64,000 nt of DNA from Persicitalea jodogahamensis (GCF_014651615.1 NZ_BMXF01000001.1:1273731-1337730), one strand, 5' to 3'; shown: positions 8,472 to 18,292, numbered from the stretch's first letter. The notes: generated by a model not told the origin, from the letters alone. Made by a program: numbers and translations.

Positions 8472-9252
8472 TCAAGTCGTCGGACGGGCGGATAACCCAC
8501 AGGTCAATTACGTCGCCGATGCGTACATTATTGTTCGCATCGGGATTTTGTCGCGCCACGGTTCCGGGAGCGGCGTCGCCATACTTGGCGTCATCGGGTT
8601 CCACTACCATAATCTGGCCAACTTTCAAGCCCGCGCCCACAATCTGGAATTTTGCCTCGTCGAGTGTCATGCCGACTACCTCCGGCATGTCGAAGCGCGT
8701 TTCGCCCAAGCCATCACCTACCTCCAAATCTATTTTTGATCCCTTCGGAATGGGCTGCCCGGGCAAAATTTCTTCTCCCTTGAACATCTGCTTCAGCACC
8801 GCGCCCTGCGCCAGATCAGGGACATAGCGCAGGTTCCCGATTTCCAGTCCAGAACTTTTGAGCAGCATCTGCGCGCTGCGTTGCGTCATATCGGTCAGTT
8901 TGGGCATCTTCACCAGCGGAGCGGTGCGGTAGACCACCGTTACGTATATTTTCCGGCCCTCCTTCACTTTGGAACCCGGCTGCGGGTACTGCGAGATAAC
9001 CGTTAGCGGTGGTACTTTGGGCACAAACGTACAGTCGCTCACCTCATAGCGCAAGTCGCGCTCATCCAGAAAATCTTCCAGTTCCTCGGCGTTCATCTTG
9101 CGCAGGTCCGGCACGGTGATCGACTCCCCGTGGTTGGTGCGCATAGGCAGGTACAGGAAGAAGAAAGCGAGAAAAAGAACAGTGACGAGGGAAAGGATAA
9201 TCCCGATATGGATAATTAGGTCGGTTCGGGAGTTGGTACTTATCTTAGCCAT
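8449..9252 (-). CDS. PASTA domain-containing membrane protein without kinase domain
   Basis: 267 residues from the ATG at 9252 (MAKISTNSRTDL). One transmembrane helix (~15-36, IGIILSLVTVLFLAFFFLYL) is followed by three PASTA repeats: the first opens at ITVPDLRKMNAEELEDFL, the second at VKMPKLTDMTQRSAQMLLKS, the third at DMPEVVGMTLDEAKFQIV. PASTA modules bind muropeptides or act as spacers in Ser/Thr kinases and PBPs; no kinase or transpeptidase domain is attached here, as is common for Bacteroidota PASTA proteins. It follows ribE by 69 nt and overlaps the T9SS cargo gene. Confidence 0.85.
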   Translation of the reverse strand: MAKISTNSRTDLIIHIGIILSLVTVLFLAFFFLYLPMRTNHGESITVPDLRKMNAEELEDFLDERDLRYEVSDCTFVPKVPPLTVISQYPQPGSKVKEGRKIYVTVVYRTAPLVKMPKLTDMTQRSAQMLLKSSGLEIGNLRYVPDLAQGAVLKQMFKGEEILPGQPIPKGSKIDLEVGDGLGETRFDMPEVVGMTLDEAKFQIVGAGLKVGQIMVVEPDDAKYGDAAPGTVARQNPDANNNVRIGDVIDLWVIRPSDDLNEPQTNF

Positions 9253-9321
9253 GTAGCAGCGGGGGCATTTCGTTTTTTGAACGGTAAAAGTAAAATTAAT
9301 ATTTCGCCCCGCCAACAACAG

Positions 9322-9912
9322 TTAAGCTGACCGTCCCAGAATGCGCTGCACGTATTTGCCTAAAACATCGAATTCCAGATTTATTATACTACCCGCCCGC
9401 AACTCGTGAAAGTTGGTGTTTTCGTAAGTATAGGGAATAATGGTAACCCGAAAAGTGTCGTCCGTAACGTCAAAAACCGTCAAACTCACGCCATTGATGC
9501 AGATCGAGCCTTTTTCCACCAAAATGTTCCCAAGAAACGCATCAAATGAGAAGTCGAACAACCAACTGCCGTCCAGTTCCTGTACTTCGGTGCAAACGCC
9601 AGTCTGATCCACGTGGCCCTGCACGATGTGGCCGTCGAAGCGGCCATTAGCCACCATGCAACGTTCCAGATTAACCCGGCTGCCGATTTTTAATTGTCCC
9701 AGATTGGTTTTGGAAAGTGTTTCCTGCACAGCGGTGACGCTGTACGAATCGCCCATTACTGCCGTGACGGTCAGGCACACGCCATTATGGCTCAGGCTTT
9801 GATCTACTTTTAATTCACCCGCCAGCGGGGAATTCAGGTGAAAAGTCAGGTTCGAGCCTTCCTGCCGAATGTCTGTGACCTGTCCAAGGGATTCTATGAT
9901 TCCGGTAAACAT
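9322..9912 (-). CDS. ribE: Riboflavin synthase alpha chain
   Basis: 196 residues. Catalyses dismutation of two 6,7-dimethyl-8-ribityllumazine molecules to riboflavin. The family start MFTGIIESLGQV and the two tandem lumazine-binding repeats are visible: SHNGVCLTV in repeat 1 (~residues 40-50) and GSICINGVSLTV in repeat 2 (~135-147), with the GHIVQGHVDQTG linker between. Length matches the trimeric enzyme. No other rib gene is nearby and no FMN riboswitch is visible in the 152-nt upstream gap shared with the divergent DUF1684 gene. Confidence 0.95.
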   Translation of the reverse strand: MFTGIIESLGQVTDIRQEGSNLTFHLNSPLAGELKVDQSLSHNGVCLTVTAVMGDSYSVTAVQETLSKTNLGQLKIGSRVNLERCMVANGRFDGHIVQGHVDQTGVCTEVQELDGSWLFDFSFDAFLGNILVEKGSICINGVSLTVFDVTDDTFRVTIIPYTYENTNFHELRAGSIINLEFDVLGKYVQRILGRSA

Positions 9913-10064
9913 TTTTTTAATAAAGCGTTTTAAATTAGAAATGCGACAACGACAAAGTAACGCTGCTATCGCAGGGTAGCCACCCGATGTTCACTCAAAT
10001 CACACCTGCCGGATTTGCTATTCCCCGCTGAACATCGGAATTTTGCAGCTCAAAAACCGAAACA

Positions 10065-10721
10065 ATGTTTAAAAACAAAATAATCCGATACAGCACCCTG
10101 GTCATGTTTCTGGCCATCGTCGCCTATTTTCTGCTTGAAACATTCCAAAAGCCGGCCGAAGTTCAGGGGCTGGTGACCATGGAGGAAATTCCCGAGGAGC
10201 AGTACGCCGCAGGGTTGGCGCAGCAAAGAAAGCAAAAAGACCAGTTGTTCCGTACTTCGGAGGAGTCGCCGATTGAGGATGTGAAGCTTTTCAGTGGCCT
10301 GGAATACTACGAGCCCGATCAGGATTACCGGGTACTGGCCAAGCTTACGCCTTACGATGGCCCCGACAAAGAACTGAAATTACCTTACACCGATGGCACC
10401 ACTGCCACCTATGAGCGAATGGCCTATGCCGATTTCACCGTAAAAGGAGTACCACAAAGACTGCTTCTACTCAAGAATGAGGGTACGATTTCTATACTTT
10501 TTCGCGACGCAACTTCCGGCCTGGAAAGCTACGGCGGCGGGCGGTACATCGACCTGCCCGCCGAAAAGGTACAGGGCAATTCGCTCATCATCGACTTCAA
10601 CGAAGCGTACAATCCGTATTGTGCCTATGCCCCCGACTACGCCTGTCCCCTTCCCCCGCCCGAGAACACAATGACAGCTGCTATCGAAGCCGGTGAAAAA
10701 TTTGACGCAGAAAAGCACTAA
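10065..10721 (+). CDS. DUF1684 family membrane-anchored or exported protein
   Basis: 218 residues. An N-terminal hydrophobic segment (STLVMFLAIVAYFLLETF, ~9-26) has no clear cleavage site, so it may be an anchor. The DUF1684 signatures are clear: SYGGGRYIDLP and IIDFNEAYNPYCAYAPDYAC followed by CPLPPPENTM. It is a paralogue of the gene at 630-1229, with both cysteine-containing motifs conserved. Function is unknown for the family. Confidence 0.85.
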   Translation: MFKNKIIRYSTLVMFLAIVAYFLLETFQKPAEVQGLVTMEEIPEEQYAAGLAQQRKQKDQLFRTSEESPIEDVKLFSGLEYYEPDQDYRVLAKLTPYDGPDKELKLPYTDGTTATYERMAYADFTVKGVPQRLLLLKNEGTISILFRDATSGLESYGGGRYIDLPAEKVQGNSLIIDFNEAYNPYCAYAPDYACPLPPPENTMTAAIEAGEKFDAEKH

Positions 10722-10876
10722 TTTTGTTTTTTTAGCACCAGTGTTCTTGCCGGGCCACCCGAGGTGTCCGTATTTCGGGAATTGTAGCATACCCAGATTA
10801 TAGCAACTACTGTGAGTGGAGTGCTGACAGCCCCAGGTAGAGAGAACACTGAGCGAAGAACCAAGAACCAAGAACG

Positions 10877-13291
10877 TTGAAAACATCCTACAAGTGGCTA
10901 AAGACGCTACTACCTATAAACGAAAGTCCCGAGGAAATCGGAAAATTGCTGACGGGCACGGGCCTGGAGGTAGAAGGCATTGAGGAAGTCGAAACCATTA
11001 AAGGCGGCTTGCGTGACGTTGTCATCGGCGAGGTGCTGACGTGTGCAAAGCACCCCGATGCCGACAAACTGAGCATTACAACAGTCGATGTAGGAAGAGA
11101 AAACCCCCTCGATATTGTCTGCGGGGCACCTAATGTGGCTGTAGGGCAGAAAGTAGTCGTCGCGACCGTTGGGGCGACGCTGCATCCGCTGGGTAGTGAT
11201 CAGCCGCTGGTTATCAAGAAAGCCAAAATCCGGGGCGCGGTGTCGGAAGGCATGATTTGTGCCGAGGACGAACTGGGTACGGGTACTTCCCATGCCGGAA
11301 TTCTGGTACTTGATACAGATGTACCCAACGGCACTCCCGCTGCCGGGTACTTTGGCGTAGAATCTGACCACGTTTTCGAAATTGGCCTGACGCCCAACCG
11401 CGCCGATGCTGCCTCGCATTTTGGCGTAGCCCGCGACCTGAAAGCCGTGCTGGATCGGGACATCGCGCTGCCTGTGGTGGATGAGTTTGCAGTAAACAAC
11501 CATGACCTGCCGATGGGGGTAGTTGTGGAAAATGCTGCCGCCGCACCTCGTTACTGCGGCCTGACGGTGAGTAACCTGACAGTTAAGGAATCGCCGGAAT
11601 GGCTTCGGCAACGCCTGACGGCCATCGGAGTGCGGCCCATCAACAACGTGGTGGACATTACCAACTACGTATGCCACGAACTGGGCCAGCCGATGCATGC
11701 CTTCGATGCGGCCGCGGTGACTGGAAACCAGATTATCGTAAAGACGTTGCCGGAAAGTACCCCTTTCACGACTTTGGACGGCGTCGAGCGCAAGCTGGCG
11801 GCGGACGACCTGATGATCTGCAACGCCGAAGAACCCATGTGCATCGCGGGCGTGTTCGGCGGGACCAGGTCTGGCGTTACGTTCGGCACTACGGCTATTT
11901 TTCTGGAATCGGCCTATTTCTCGCCGGACTGGATCCGGCGGACGGCCCAGCGGCACAGCCTGAAGACCGACGCTTCATTCCGCTACGAACGTGGCACTGA
12001 TCCGAATATGCCGCTGTTCGCGTTGAAAAGAGCGGCCTTGCTGCTGAAAGAAATCGCGGGCGGGGTAGTTTCTTCCGATGTAGTCGATCTTTATCCCGAG
12101 CCGATCGCCGATTTTGTGGTAGCGGTGAAATATAGCAATATCAATCGCCTGATCGGGAAAGAACTGGAACGGTCTTTGATTAAATCTATCCTGGAAAAGC
12201 TGGATATCAGGATTGAAGGCGAAAATGAAAAGGGATTTAGGGCCATTGTACCGCCTTATCGGGTTGACGTGCAGCGCGAGGCTGACATAATTGAAGAGAT
12301 ATTGCGGATTTATGGCTTCGACAACGTGGAGCTTTCGCCAGCTCTGGGCTCAGATTATCTGTCGGATTTTCCGCTTAATGATCCTGACAAGCTGCGGCTA
12401 CGCTGTTCGGAAACGCTGGCGGCCAACGGTTTTTTTGAGATAATAAACAATTCGTTGACCAAACCCGAGGGACAGACTACCCTGGCGGATGAACTGCCGG
12501 GAGAGCCGGTGAAGATTCTGAATTATTTGAGTGAGGACTTGTCAGAATTGCGTCAGACCATGCTTTTCGGGGGATTGGAGACGCTGGCTTACAACGTCAA
12601 TCGCCGGCAGGCTGACTTGAAACTCTTTGAGTTTGGAAAAACTTATCACAAAAAGGACGGGAAGTACGTAGAAAAGGGACATCTCTGCGTTTTCATCACG
12701 GGCGATGTTGCCGCCGAGAGCTGGTTTGAAAAAAGCCGGGACGTGGCGTTCCACGATTTGGCCGGAGCCGTGCAGCGGGTTTTGACCGCTATGAAAGTGA
12801 AAGGCACCGAAACGGGAAAGATAAACAATAAGATTTTTCAGTCGGGGCTGGAATTGACTCTGAATAAGAAAACATTGGTCAGTCTGGGACTCGTGCAGTC
12901 CGCTTTGACCAAGAAAGCGGGTTTGAAAAAACCCGTTTGGTACGCTGACCTTGACTGGGACTACCTTTTAAAGCAGTATAGTCCGGTGGTGCAGTACGAG
13001 GAAGTGACCCGCTTCCCCGAAGTGCGCCGGGACCTGTCACTGGTTTTGGAGAAGTCGGTCAGCTTTGATCAGCTGAAGCAAATCGCCCACCGAACGGAGA
13101 GAAAACTGTTACGGGAAGTCAACGTGTTTGACGTATTTGAGGGTGAGTCGCTTGGAGGCAAAAAAGCTTACGCACTGAGTTTTATCCTGCAAGACGAACA
13201 ACAGACCCTGACCGACAAAGTCATCGACAAAACCATGCAACGTTTGATGACTTCGTTTGAAAAGGATTTGGGCGCAGTGATTCGGAAGTAG
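10877..13291 (+). CDS. pheT: Phenylalanyl-tRNA synthetase beta subunit
   Basis: 804 residues from a TTG start (reads MKTSYKWLKTLLP). Domain order is that of bacterial PheT: an N-terminal tRNA-binding domain (~40-150, VVIGEVLTCAKHPDADKLS and VCGAPNV), B3/4 editing domain (~210-380, including NNVVDITNY and GQPMHAFD), B5 domain (~400-480), a catalytic-like core (~480-690) and a C-terminal FDX-ACB domain (~705-800, RFPEVRRDLSLVLE). It pairs with PheS, which is not in this window. No ATG lies close enough to replace the TTG, and the protein begins exactly where the family does. Confidence 0.95.
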   Translation: MKTSYKWLKTLLPINESPEEIGKLLTGTGLEVEGIEEVETIKGGLRDVVIGEVLTCAKHPDADKLSITTVDVGRENPLDIVCGAPNVAVGQKVVVATVGATLHPLGSDQPLVIKKAKIRGAVSEGMICAEDELGTGTSHAGILVLDTDVPNGTPAAGYFGVESDHVFEIGLTPNRADAASHFGVARDLKAVLDRDIALPVVDEFAVNNHDLPMGVVVENAAAAPRYCGLTVSNLTVKESPEWLRQRLTAIGVRPINNVVDITNYVCHELGQPMHAFDAAAVTGNQIIVKTLPESTPFTTLDGVERKLAADDLMICNAEEPMCIAGVFGGTRSGVTFGTTAIFLESAYFSPDWIRRTAQRHSLKTDASFRYERGTDPNMPLFALKRAALLLKEIAGGVVSSDVVDLYPEPIADFVVAVKYSNINRLIGKELERSLIKSILEKLDIRIEGENEKGFRAIVPPYRVDVQREADIIEEILRIYGFDNVELSPALGSDYLSDFPLNDPDKLRLRCSETLAANGFFEIINNSLTKPEGQTTLADELPGEPVKILNYLSEDLSELRQTMLFGGLETLAYNVNRRQADLKLFEFGKTYHKKDGKYVEKGHLCVFITGDVAAESWFEKSRDVAFHDLAGAVQRVLTAMKVKGTETGKINNKIFQSGLELTLNKKTLVSLGLVQSALTKKAGLKKPVWYADLDWDYLLKQYSPVVQYEEVTRFPEVRRDLSLVLEKSVSFDQLKQIAHRTERKLLREVNVFDVFEGESLGGKKAYALSFILQDEQQTLTDKVIDKTMQRLMTSFEKDLGAVIRK

Positions 13292-13363
13292 GGGCGGCCC
13301 GCAGAGGCAGTTTGGATGCCGCGCAATTTCAACTCTCCACTATCAACACTCCAATAAACGAAG

Positions 13364-13708
13364 ATGGCTGTTTTTCCGCTCGATCACATAAACAAGAAGA
13401 TAAACGACATTAAGGAGAAGTTGGGGCATTTGATTGCGATTAATAGCAAGCAGAAATGGGACCTGGTGAAGCTCGAGCGTGAAAACACCGAACTAAAAGC
13501 GGCGAATCGCCAACTCGAAGAAAAGATCAGGCGAATCCGGAAAGAGAATATTATAATACAGAAAGATTTTAATAAATCTAAAAATTTTGCTACAATTGTC
13601 AGAGATAAGCTGACACCCACAGACGGTTTAGCCGAACTGAAAGAATCAGTCGAACAATATATAATTGAGATAGATCGGTGCATTGAGATGCTCGAAGACA
13701 CCATGTAA
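13364..13708 (+). CDS. ZapB-like small coiled-coil protein upstream of zapA
   Basis: 114 residues, almost entirely helical, with heptad-rich coiled coil from about residue 8 to 75 (KINDIKEKLGHLIAINSKQ ... LERENTELKAANRQLEEKI). No catalytic motif. The gene ends in TAATG, sharing one base with the start of the ZapA gene, which implies translational coupling. A coiled-coil gene directly ahead of zapA is common in Bacteroidota, and I infer a division-ring accessory protein, although sequence alone does not prove a ZapB relationship. Confidence 0.7.
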   Translation: MAVFPLDHINKKINDIKEKLGHLIAINSKQKWDLVKLERENTELKAANRQLEEKIRRIRKENIIIQKDFNKSKNFATIVRDKLTPTDGLAELKESVEQYIIEIDRCIEMLEDTM

Positions 13709-14001
13709 TGGATAAGAATCGGCCTGAACCGCAAAAAAGCGTATTTATAAAAATTTTTGACAAGGGCTTTAACCTTAGTGTGCCTGCCAGTCAAGAGTCG
13801 TTCTATAAAGAAGGATACGATACGTTTATAAAAAAGGTGGAACACCACAGGAAGACCCACTTTCCGGAAGAGGCCGTGGCCCTGGCTGCCATTGACTGCA
13901 TAGTTGCTCTTCAGAAATCTCAGAATAACCTAAGAGATATGATAGCTGCCCTCGAAATACAGATGGATGACCTGGATGCCACTCTTTTGGAGGCTTTATA
14001 G
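13708..14001 (+). CDS. zapA: Cell division protein ZapA-like
   Basis: 97 residues. The N-terminal half matches ZapA (VFIKIFDKGFNLSVPASQESFYKEG), forming the small alpha/beta head, and the C-terminal half is a long helix (ALQKSQNNLRDMIAALEIQ) for dimer or tetramer formation. ZapA cross-links FtsZ protofilaments at the division ring. It overlaps the upstream coiled-coil gene at TAATG and sits 95 nt ahead of rny. Confidence 0.8.
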   Translation: MDKNRPEPQKSVFIKIFDKGFNLSVPASQESFYKEGYDTFIKKVEHHRKTHFPEEAVALAAIDCIVALQKSQNNLRDMIAALEIQMDDLDATLLEAL

Positions 14002-14096
14002 ATTTTTGGTTTCAAACTCAAAATATTTGTTTCGACACTACAGTTCGGTATTTAATTGCGTGTGGGTGGTCAGTATCGTAAACCACCTAACAGGAA

Positions 14097-15668
14097 ATGA
14101 ATATGTCAGACCTTATAGTGTTAATATTCACGGCAGTCGTTACGGGCGGCCTTGGATTTTACTTCGGAAAATCACTTTACCAAAAAGCTTCCGAAAAGAA
14201 AGAAGCGGAGGCGAATGCCCGAGCCGCTGAAATACTGCGCAACGCCGAAGTCAGCGCCGAGAACATCAAGAAAGACCGTATCCTTGAAGCCAAGGAAAAG
14301 TACCTGCGCCTTAAAGAGGAATTTGAGGAAGAGTCCAACCGTAAAAAGAGCCTGCTACAAACCAACGAGCAGAAGCTAAAGCAGCGAGAGCAGTCCATTT
14401 CCCAGATGATGGAGCAGAATAAGCGCCGGGAAAATGATCTCGAAAGCCAGAAGGCCAACCTGGCCCAACAAACCGAAGCCGCTACTAAAAGGCGTGAGGA
14501 GGCGGAGAAGATGCTACAGCAACAGGTATCGCAGTTGGAAAAAATCGCCAATCTTACTGCCGCCGAAGCCCGCGACCAACTCGTAGACGCGCTCAAAGCC
14601 GAGGCCGAGACCAAGGCTGCTTCGCACATCAAAAATGTGATAGAAGAATCGCGGCTAACGGCCACGAAAGAGGCCAAAAAGATCGTTATCGAAACCATTC
14701 AGCGTACCGCGGCCGAGCATGCCATCGAGAACTGCGTGTCAGTGTTTAACATTGAAAACGACGACATCAAGGGCAAAATCATTGGGCGGGAAGGCCGGAA
14801 CATACGAGCGCTCGAAGCCGCTACGGGCGTAGAAATCATTGTAGACGATACACCGGAGGCTATAGTCATCTCGGGCTTCGACCCCGTTCGCCGCGAGATT
14901 GCCCGGCTGTCGCTTCACCGCCTTGTACAGGACGGTCGTATTCACCCGGCCCGCATTGAGGAGGTAGTCGCCAAAACCCGCAAGAACATCGAGGACGAGA
15001 TCGTTGAAATCGGCGAGCGCACCGTGATTGATATGGGAGTGCACGGCCTGCACCCCGAATTAGTAAAAATGATCGGGCGGATGCGTTTCCGGTCCTCCTA
15101 CGGGCAGAACCTTCTTCAGCACTCGCGGGAAGTGGCAAAACTTTGCGCTACGATGGCTTCTGAACTAGGACTGAATGCCAAGCTAGCCAAGCGAGCCGGG
15201 CTGCTGCACGATATCGGCAAGGTGTATCCAGAAGAATCTGATATGCCGCACGCGTTGTTGGGTATGGATTTGGCCAAGAAGTACAAAGAACATCCCGAAG
15301 TACTCAACGCGATTGGCGCTCACCACGACGAAATAGAGAAAACCAGCCTTATTTCACCCATTATTCAGGTTTGTGACGCCATCTCCGGCTCGCGACCAGG
15401 GGCACGACGCGAGATGATGGAATCGTATATCAAGCGGTTGCGGGATCTGGAAAATCTGGCTACTGCATTTGATGGCGTGGATAAGTGCTACGCTATTCAG
15501 GCAGGGCGCGAAATCCGTGTGATCGTGGATGCAGAGAATGTCAGCGACGAGAAAGCGAGTCTGCTGTCCTTCGATATTTCACAGAAAATTGAAAAAGAAA
15601 TGCAATATCCCGGCCAAATCAAGGTGACGGTGATACGGGAGATGCGCTCTGTAGCTTATGCCCGTTAA
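14097..15668 (+). CDS. rny: Ribonuclease Y
   Basis: 523 residues. Membrane-anchored endoribonuclease that starts mRNA decay. N-terminal transmembrane helix ([19 protein letters not shown], ~5-23), long charged coiled coil (~30-200), a KH domain with [21 protein letters not shown] (~236-260), then an HD domain with the metal-binding pair in LLHDIGKV (~366-373) and further histidines in GAHHDE, and the C-terminal RNase Y-specific end. Start at the first ATG; a second in-frame ATG is two codons later. A strong hairpin terminator follows the stop. Confidence 0.95.
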   Translation: MNMSDLIVLIFTAVVTGGLGFYFGKSLYQKASEKKEAEANARAAEILRNAEVSAENIKKDRILEAKEKYLRLKEEFEEESNRKKSLLQTNEQKLKQREQSISQMMEQNKRRENDLESQKANLAQQTEAATKRREEAEKMLQQQVSQLEKIANLTAAEARDQLVDALKAEAETKAASHIKNVIEESRLTATKEAKKIVIETIQRTAAEHAIENCVSVFNIENDDIKGKIIGREGRNIRALEAATGVEIIVDDTPEAIVISGFDPVRREIARLSLHRLVQDGRIHPARIEEVVAKTRKNIEDEIVEIGERTVIDMGVHGLHPELVKMIGRMRFRSSYGQNLLQHSREVAKLCATMASELGLNAKLAKRAGLLHDIGKVYPEESDMPHALLGMDLAKKYKEHPEVLNAIGAHHDEIEKTSLISPIIQVCDAISGSRPGARREMMESYIKRLRDLENLATAFDGVDKCYAIQAGREIRVIVDAENVSDEKASLLSFDISQKIEKEMQYPGQIKVTVIREMRSVAYAR

Positions 15669-15689
15669 TGCAGGATTGATTTTTTTAGA

Positions 15690-15730
15690 AAAAAACCTAC
15701 GGCTTTCGCAGCGAAGGCCGTAGGTTTTTT
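15690..15730 (+). terminator. Long hairpin terminator after rny
   Basis: Arms 15690-15708 and 15712-15730 pair over 19 positions with one G-T wobble and a 3-nt loop. The 5' arm begins with an A run and the 3' arm ends in T6. It is 21 nt after the rny stop. Confidence 0.85.
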
Positions 15731-15766
15731 CATTCGCTAATATTGCCGTTGTCTTTATCCTTTCCA

Positions 15767-16576
15767 ATGTCCTTTACTTCTCAAGTCATACTCATTACAG
15801 GTGCCTCATCGGGCATTGGCAGGAGTACGGCAGAGTATCTGGTCAAAAAAGGGTACCGGGTATTTGGAGCCAGTCGCAGCGAACCTGAAAAAAACGTTGG
15901 TTTTGAGTGGGTTTGTATGGACGTTACAAGTGAGGAGTCAGTTGGGCAGGCCGTGAGTCAGGTGTTAGAAATAGCCGGGCGTATAGACGTGCTCATCAAC
16001 AACGCCGGGTTGGGTATCGTGGGACCACTGGAAGAAACTACGGATGAACTCATTCACACGGTATTCAACACCAACGTGATGGGGACGTTGCGTGTTTGTC
16101 GCGCCATCATCCCCATTCTCCGGTCGCAACAAAGCGGTATGATCCTCAATATCAGTTCCATCGCTGCCGAAATGGGCCTGCCATTCCGGGGGATTTACAG
16201 CGCTTCGAAGGCATCGCTGGAAATTCTAACCGAGTCTTTGAGCATGGAGTTAAAGGAATTCAATATTCGGGTGTGCAGCCTGCTGCCCGGAGACATAGCG
16301 ACAAGTATCAATCAAAACCGACTGGTCGTCAACCTGCGGGAAAACTCGGTATACGCGGATCGTTTTGCCAAAATTCACCATCAGATCAACGAAGAAGTCA
16401 GTCAGGCGGCTCAACCAATCGTCATTGCAAAGGCCGTGGCCCGTATTATCGGGAAGAAAAATCCAGAACTACATTATACCGTAGGGCCATTTATTCAAAA
16501 GTCTGCCATCCTGTTGCGCCGCATTCTGCCGCAGCGCGCATTTGAGCGGCTGCTAATGTGGTTTTACGGCATATAG
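15767..16576 (+). CDS. SDR-family oxidoreductase
   Basis: 269 residues from the ATG at 15767 (MSFTSQVILITG). Classical short-chain dehydrogenase: the NAD(P)-binding TGASSGIGRS motif (~11-20), NNAGLG (~84-89), the catalytic serine in NISSIAAE (~136-143) and the YSASK motif (Y and K of the active site, ~154-158). The SRS near residue 40 favours NADP. It resembles SDRs acting on lipid or steroid-like carbonyls, but the substrate cannot be read from sequence. It stands alone between the rny terminator and the MoxR-like gene. Confidence 0.85.
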   Translation: MSFTSQVILITGASSGIGRSTAEYLVKKGYRVFGASRSEPEKNVGFEWVCMDVTSEESVGQAVSQVLEIAGRIDVLINNAGLGIVGPLEETTDELIHTVFNTNVMGTLRVCRAIIPILRSQQSGMILNISSIAAEMGLPFRGIYSASKASLEILTESLSMELKEFNIRVCSLLPGDIATSINQNRLVVNLRENSVYADRFAKIHHQINEEVSQAAQPIVIAKAVARIIGKKNPELHYTVGPFIQKSAILLRRILPQRAFERLLMWFYGI

Positions 16577-16660
16577 CGGCAAACCATTTATTATCCGGCC
16601 TTGTTAGGCTAGGGCGGTCAACCGCGTGCCTTGTACTTATTCTTTCTATTAAAATATTAC

Positions 16661-18205
16661 ATGAATTACGTCGATCTCAATAAAAAGCAATTGCTGAATA
16701 TCAATACTCTCGGTGAACTGAAGGCCGCGGGCTACCGCCCAAAAACCATCAAACAAGAACTCCGCGACAATCTGATCGCCAGAATCCGCAGAAAAGAAGA
16801 AGTGTTTCCCGGAATTTGGGGCTATGAGGATACTGTTATCCCCGATGTGGAACGCGCTATTCTTTCCATGCACAATATTAACCTTCTGGGTTTGCGTGGT
16901 CAGGCCAAAACCCGGATTGCCCGCATGATGGTCAACCTGCTTGATGAGTACATTCCTTATGTGGCGGGCACCGATCTGAACGATGACCCTCTCGATCCAC
17001 TTTCACGCGTGGCTAAGGACCTTGTGGCCGAGCACGGCGACGACACGCCGGTGGCCTGGATGCATCGGTCCGACCGCTACACCGAAAAACTTGCCACGCC
17101 TGATGTATCGGTGGCTGATCTCATCGGCGATGTGGATCCCATCAAAGCGGCAACCATGAAACTACCTTATTCTGATGAACGGGTAATTCACTTTGGTCTG
17201 ATTCCACGCTCACACCGCGGTATTTTCGTTATCAATGAATTGCCCGATTTACAGGCGCGTATCCAGGTAGCTTTGTTTAATATTTTGCAGGAAGGCGACA
17301 TTCAGATTCGCGGCTTTAAGCTGCGGCTGCCGCTCGATATTCTGTTTGTCTTCACGGCTAATCCCGAGGACTACACCAACCGGGGTAGTATCGTGACACC
17401 CCTTAAAGACAGGATCGACAGCCAAATCGTAACACACTATCCGAAAACGCTGGAAATTGGCCAAAGGATTACGGAGCAGGAGGCCATTGTGAAGCCTGAG
17501 CAGAAAGGAATGGTGAAGTTAAACAGTCTGGTGAAGACCCTGATCGAGCAAATTGCCTTCGAAGCCCGGGAGAGTGAGTATGTGGATAGCAAAAGCGGCG
17601 TTTCGGCCCGAATGACGATTTCGGCTTATGAAAGCCTGTTGAGTGCTGCCGAACGTCGGGCGTTAATGAATAGCGAGAAGGATACCTACATCCGCATATC
17701 GGATTTGTACGGCGTGGTACCCGCCATTTGTGGTAAGGTGGAGTTGGTGTACGAGGGTGAAGTGGAAGGTCCCGTCATTGTGGCTCAAAACCTCATCGGT
17801 AAAGCCATCCGTACGCAATTCCTTAATTATTTTCCCGACCCTGAAAAAGCAAAAAAGACCAAGCGAAATCCTTTCGCCAAGATCGTGGACTGGTTCGGTG
17901 CCAACAACGAAATGGACCTGATGACAGACATGACCAACCGTGAGTACGAAGCCCGACTTCGTACCATCGATGGCCTTGACGATTTTGTGGATGAATTTAC
18001 GCAGCGATTACCTAAAGAGGAAAAACTGTTCATGATGGAGTTCGCCCTGCACGGCATGGCGGAGTACTCACTCATCGGAAAGCAAGCACTCGACAAGGGA
18101 ACCCATTTCAAGGATCTGGTCAGTAGTATGTTCTCCGGACCGGATGAAGGGGGGGGTGAAGATTTCGGCTTTGATTTTGACGACGACGACGGGAAGCCCT
18201 TCTAG
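16661..18205 (+). CDS. MoxR/ChlI-like AAA+ ATPase
   Basis: 514 residues from the ATG at 16661. AAA+ core of the magnesium-chelatase ChlI/MoxR clade: Walker A in GLRGQAKTR (G77-T84), Walker B in HRGIFVINELPDL (~190-202), sensor-1 region LFVFTANPEDYTNRGS and the PLKDRIDSQI arginine segment. The C-terminus is very acidic (DFGFDFDDDDGKPF). MoxR ATPases normally act as chaperones with a VWA partner, but the next gene is convergent recA, so no partner is adjacent. A run of eight G residues lies near the 3' end (about 18149-18156). Confidence 0.8.
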   Translation: MNYVDLNKKQLLNINTLGELKAAGYRPKTIKQELRDNLIARIRRKEEVFPGIWGYEDTVIPDVERAILSMHNINLLGLRGQAKTRIARMMVNLLDEYIPYVAGTDLNDDPLDPLSRVAKDLVAEHGDDTPVAWMHRSDRYTEKLATPDVSVADLIGDVDPIKAATMKLPYSDERVIHFGLIPRSHRGIFVINELPDLQARIQVALFNILQEGDIQIRGFKLRLPLDILFVFTANPEDYTNRGSIVTPLKDRIDSQIVTHYPKTLEIGQRITEQEAIVKPEQKGMVKLNSLVKTLIEQIAFEARESEYVDSKSGVSARMTISAYESLLSAAERRALMNSEKDTYIRISDLYGVVPAICGKVELVYEGEVEGPVIVAQNLIGKAIRTQFLNYFPDPEKAKKTKRNPFAKIVDWFGANNEMDLMTDMTNREYEARLRTIDGLDDFVDEFTQRLPKEEKLFMMEFALHGMAEYSLIGKQALDKGTHFKDLVSSMFSGPDEGGGEDFGFDFDDDDGKPF

Positions 18206-18261
18206 GATTTGTAGTTGCCTTGCGGCCATCAACCTATCGTAATTTCGAGTTTTTGCATAAA

Positions 18262-18292
18262 ATAAGGCCCCGCCAATCTGGCGGGGCCTTAT
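18262..18292. terminator. Bidirectional hairpin terminator between the ATPase gene and recA
   Basis: Arms 18262-18275 and 18279-18292 are perfectly complementary (GC-rich core GGCCCCGCCA) with a 3-nt loop and AT-rich flanks on both sides. The position between converging genes fits termination on both strands. Confidence 0.85.

Noticed and set aside
14002-14096. 6S RNA between zapA and rny
   Set aside because: Only 95 nt are available, too short for a 6S RNA, and no bubble-like structure is evident.
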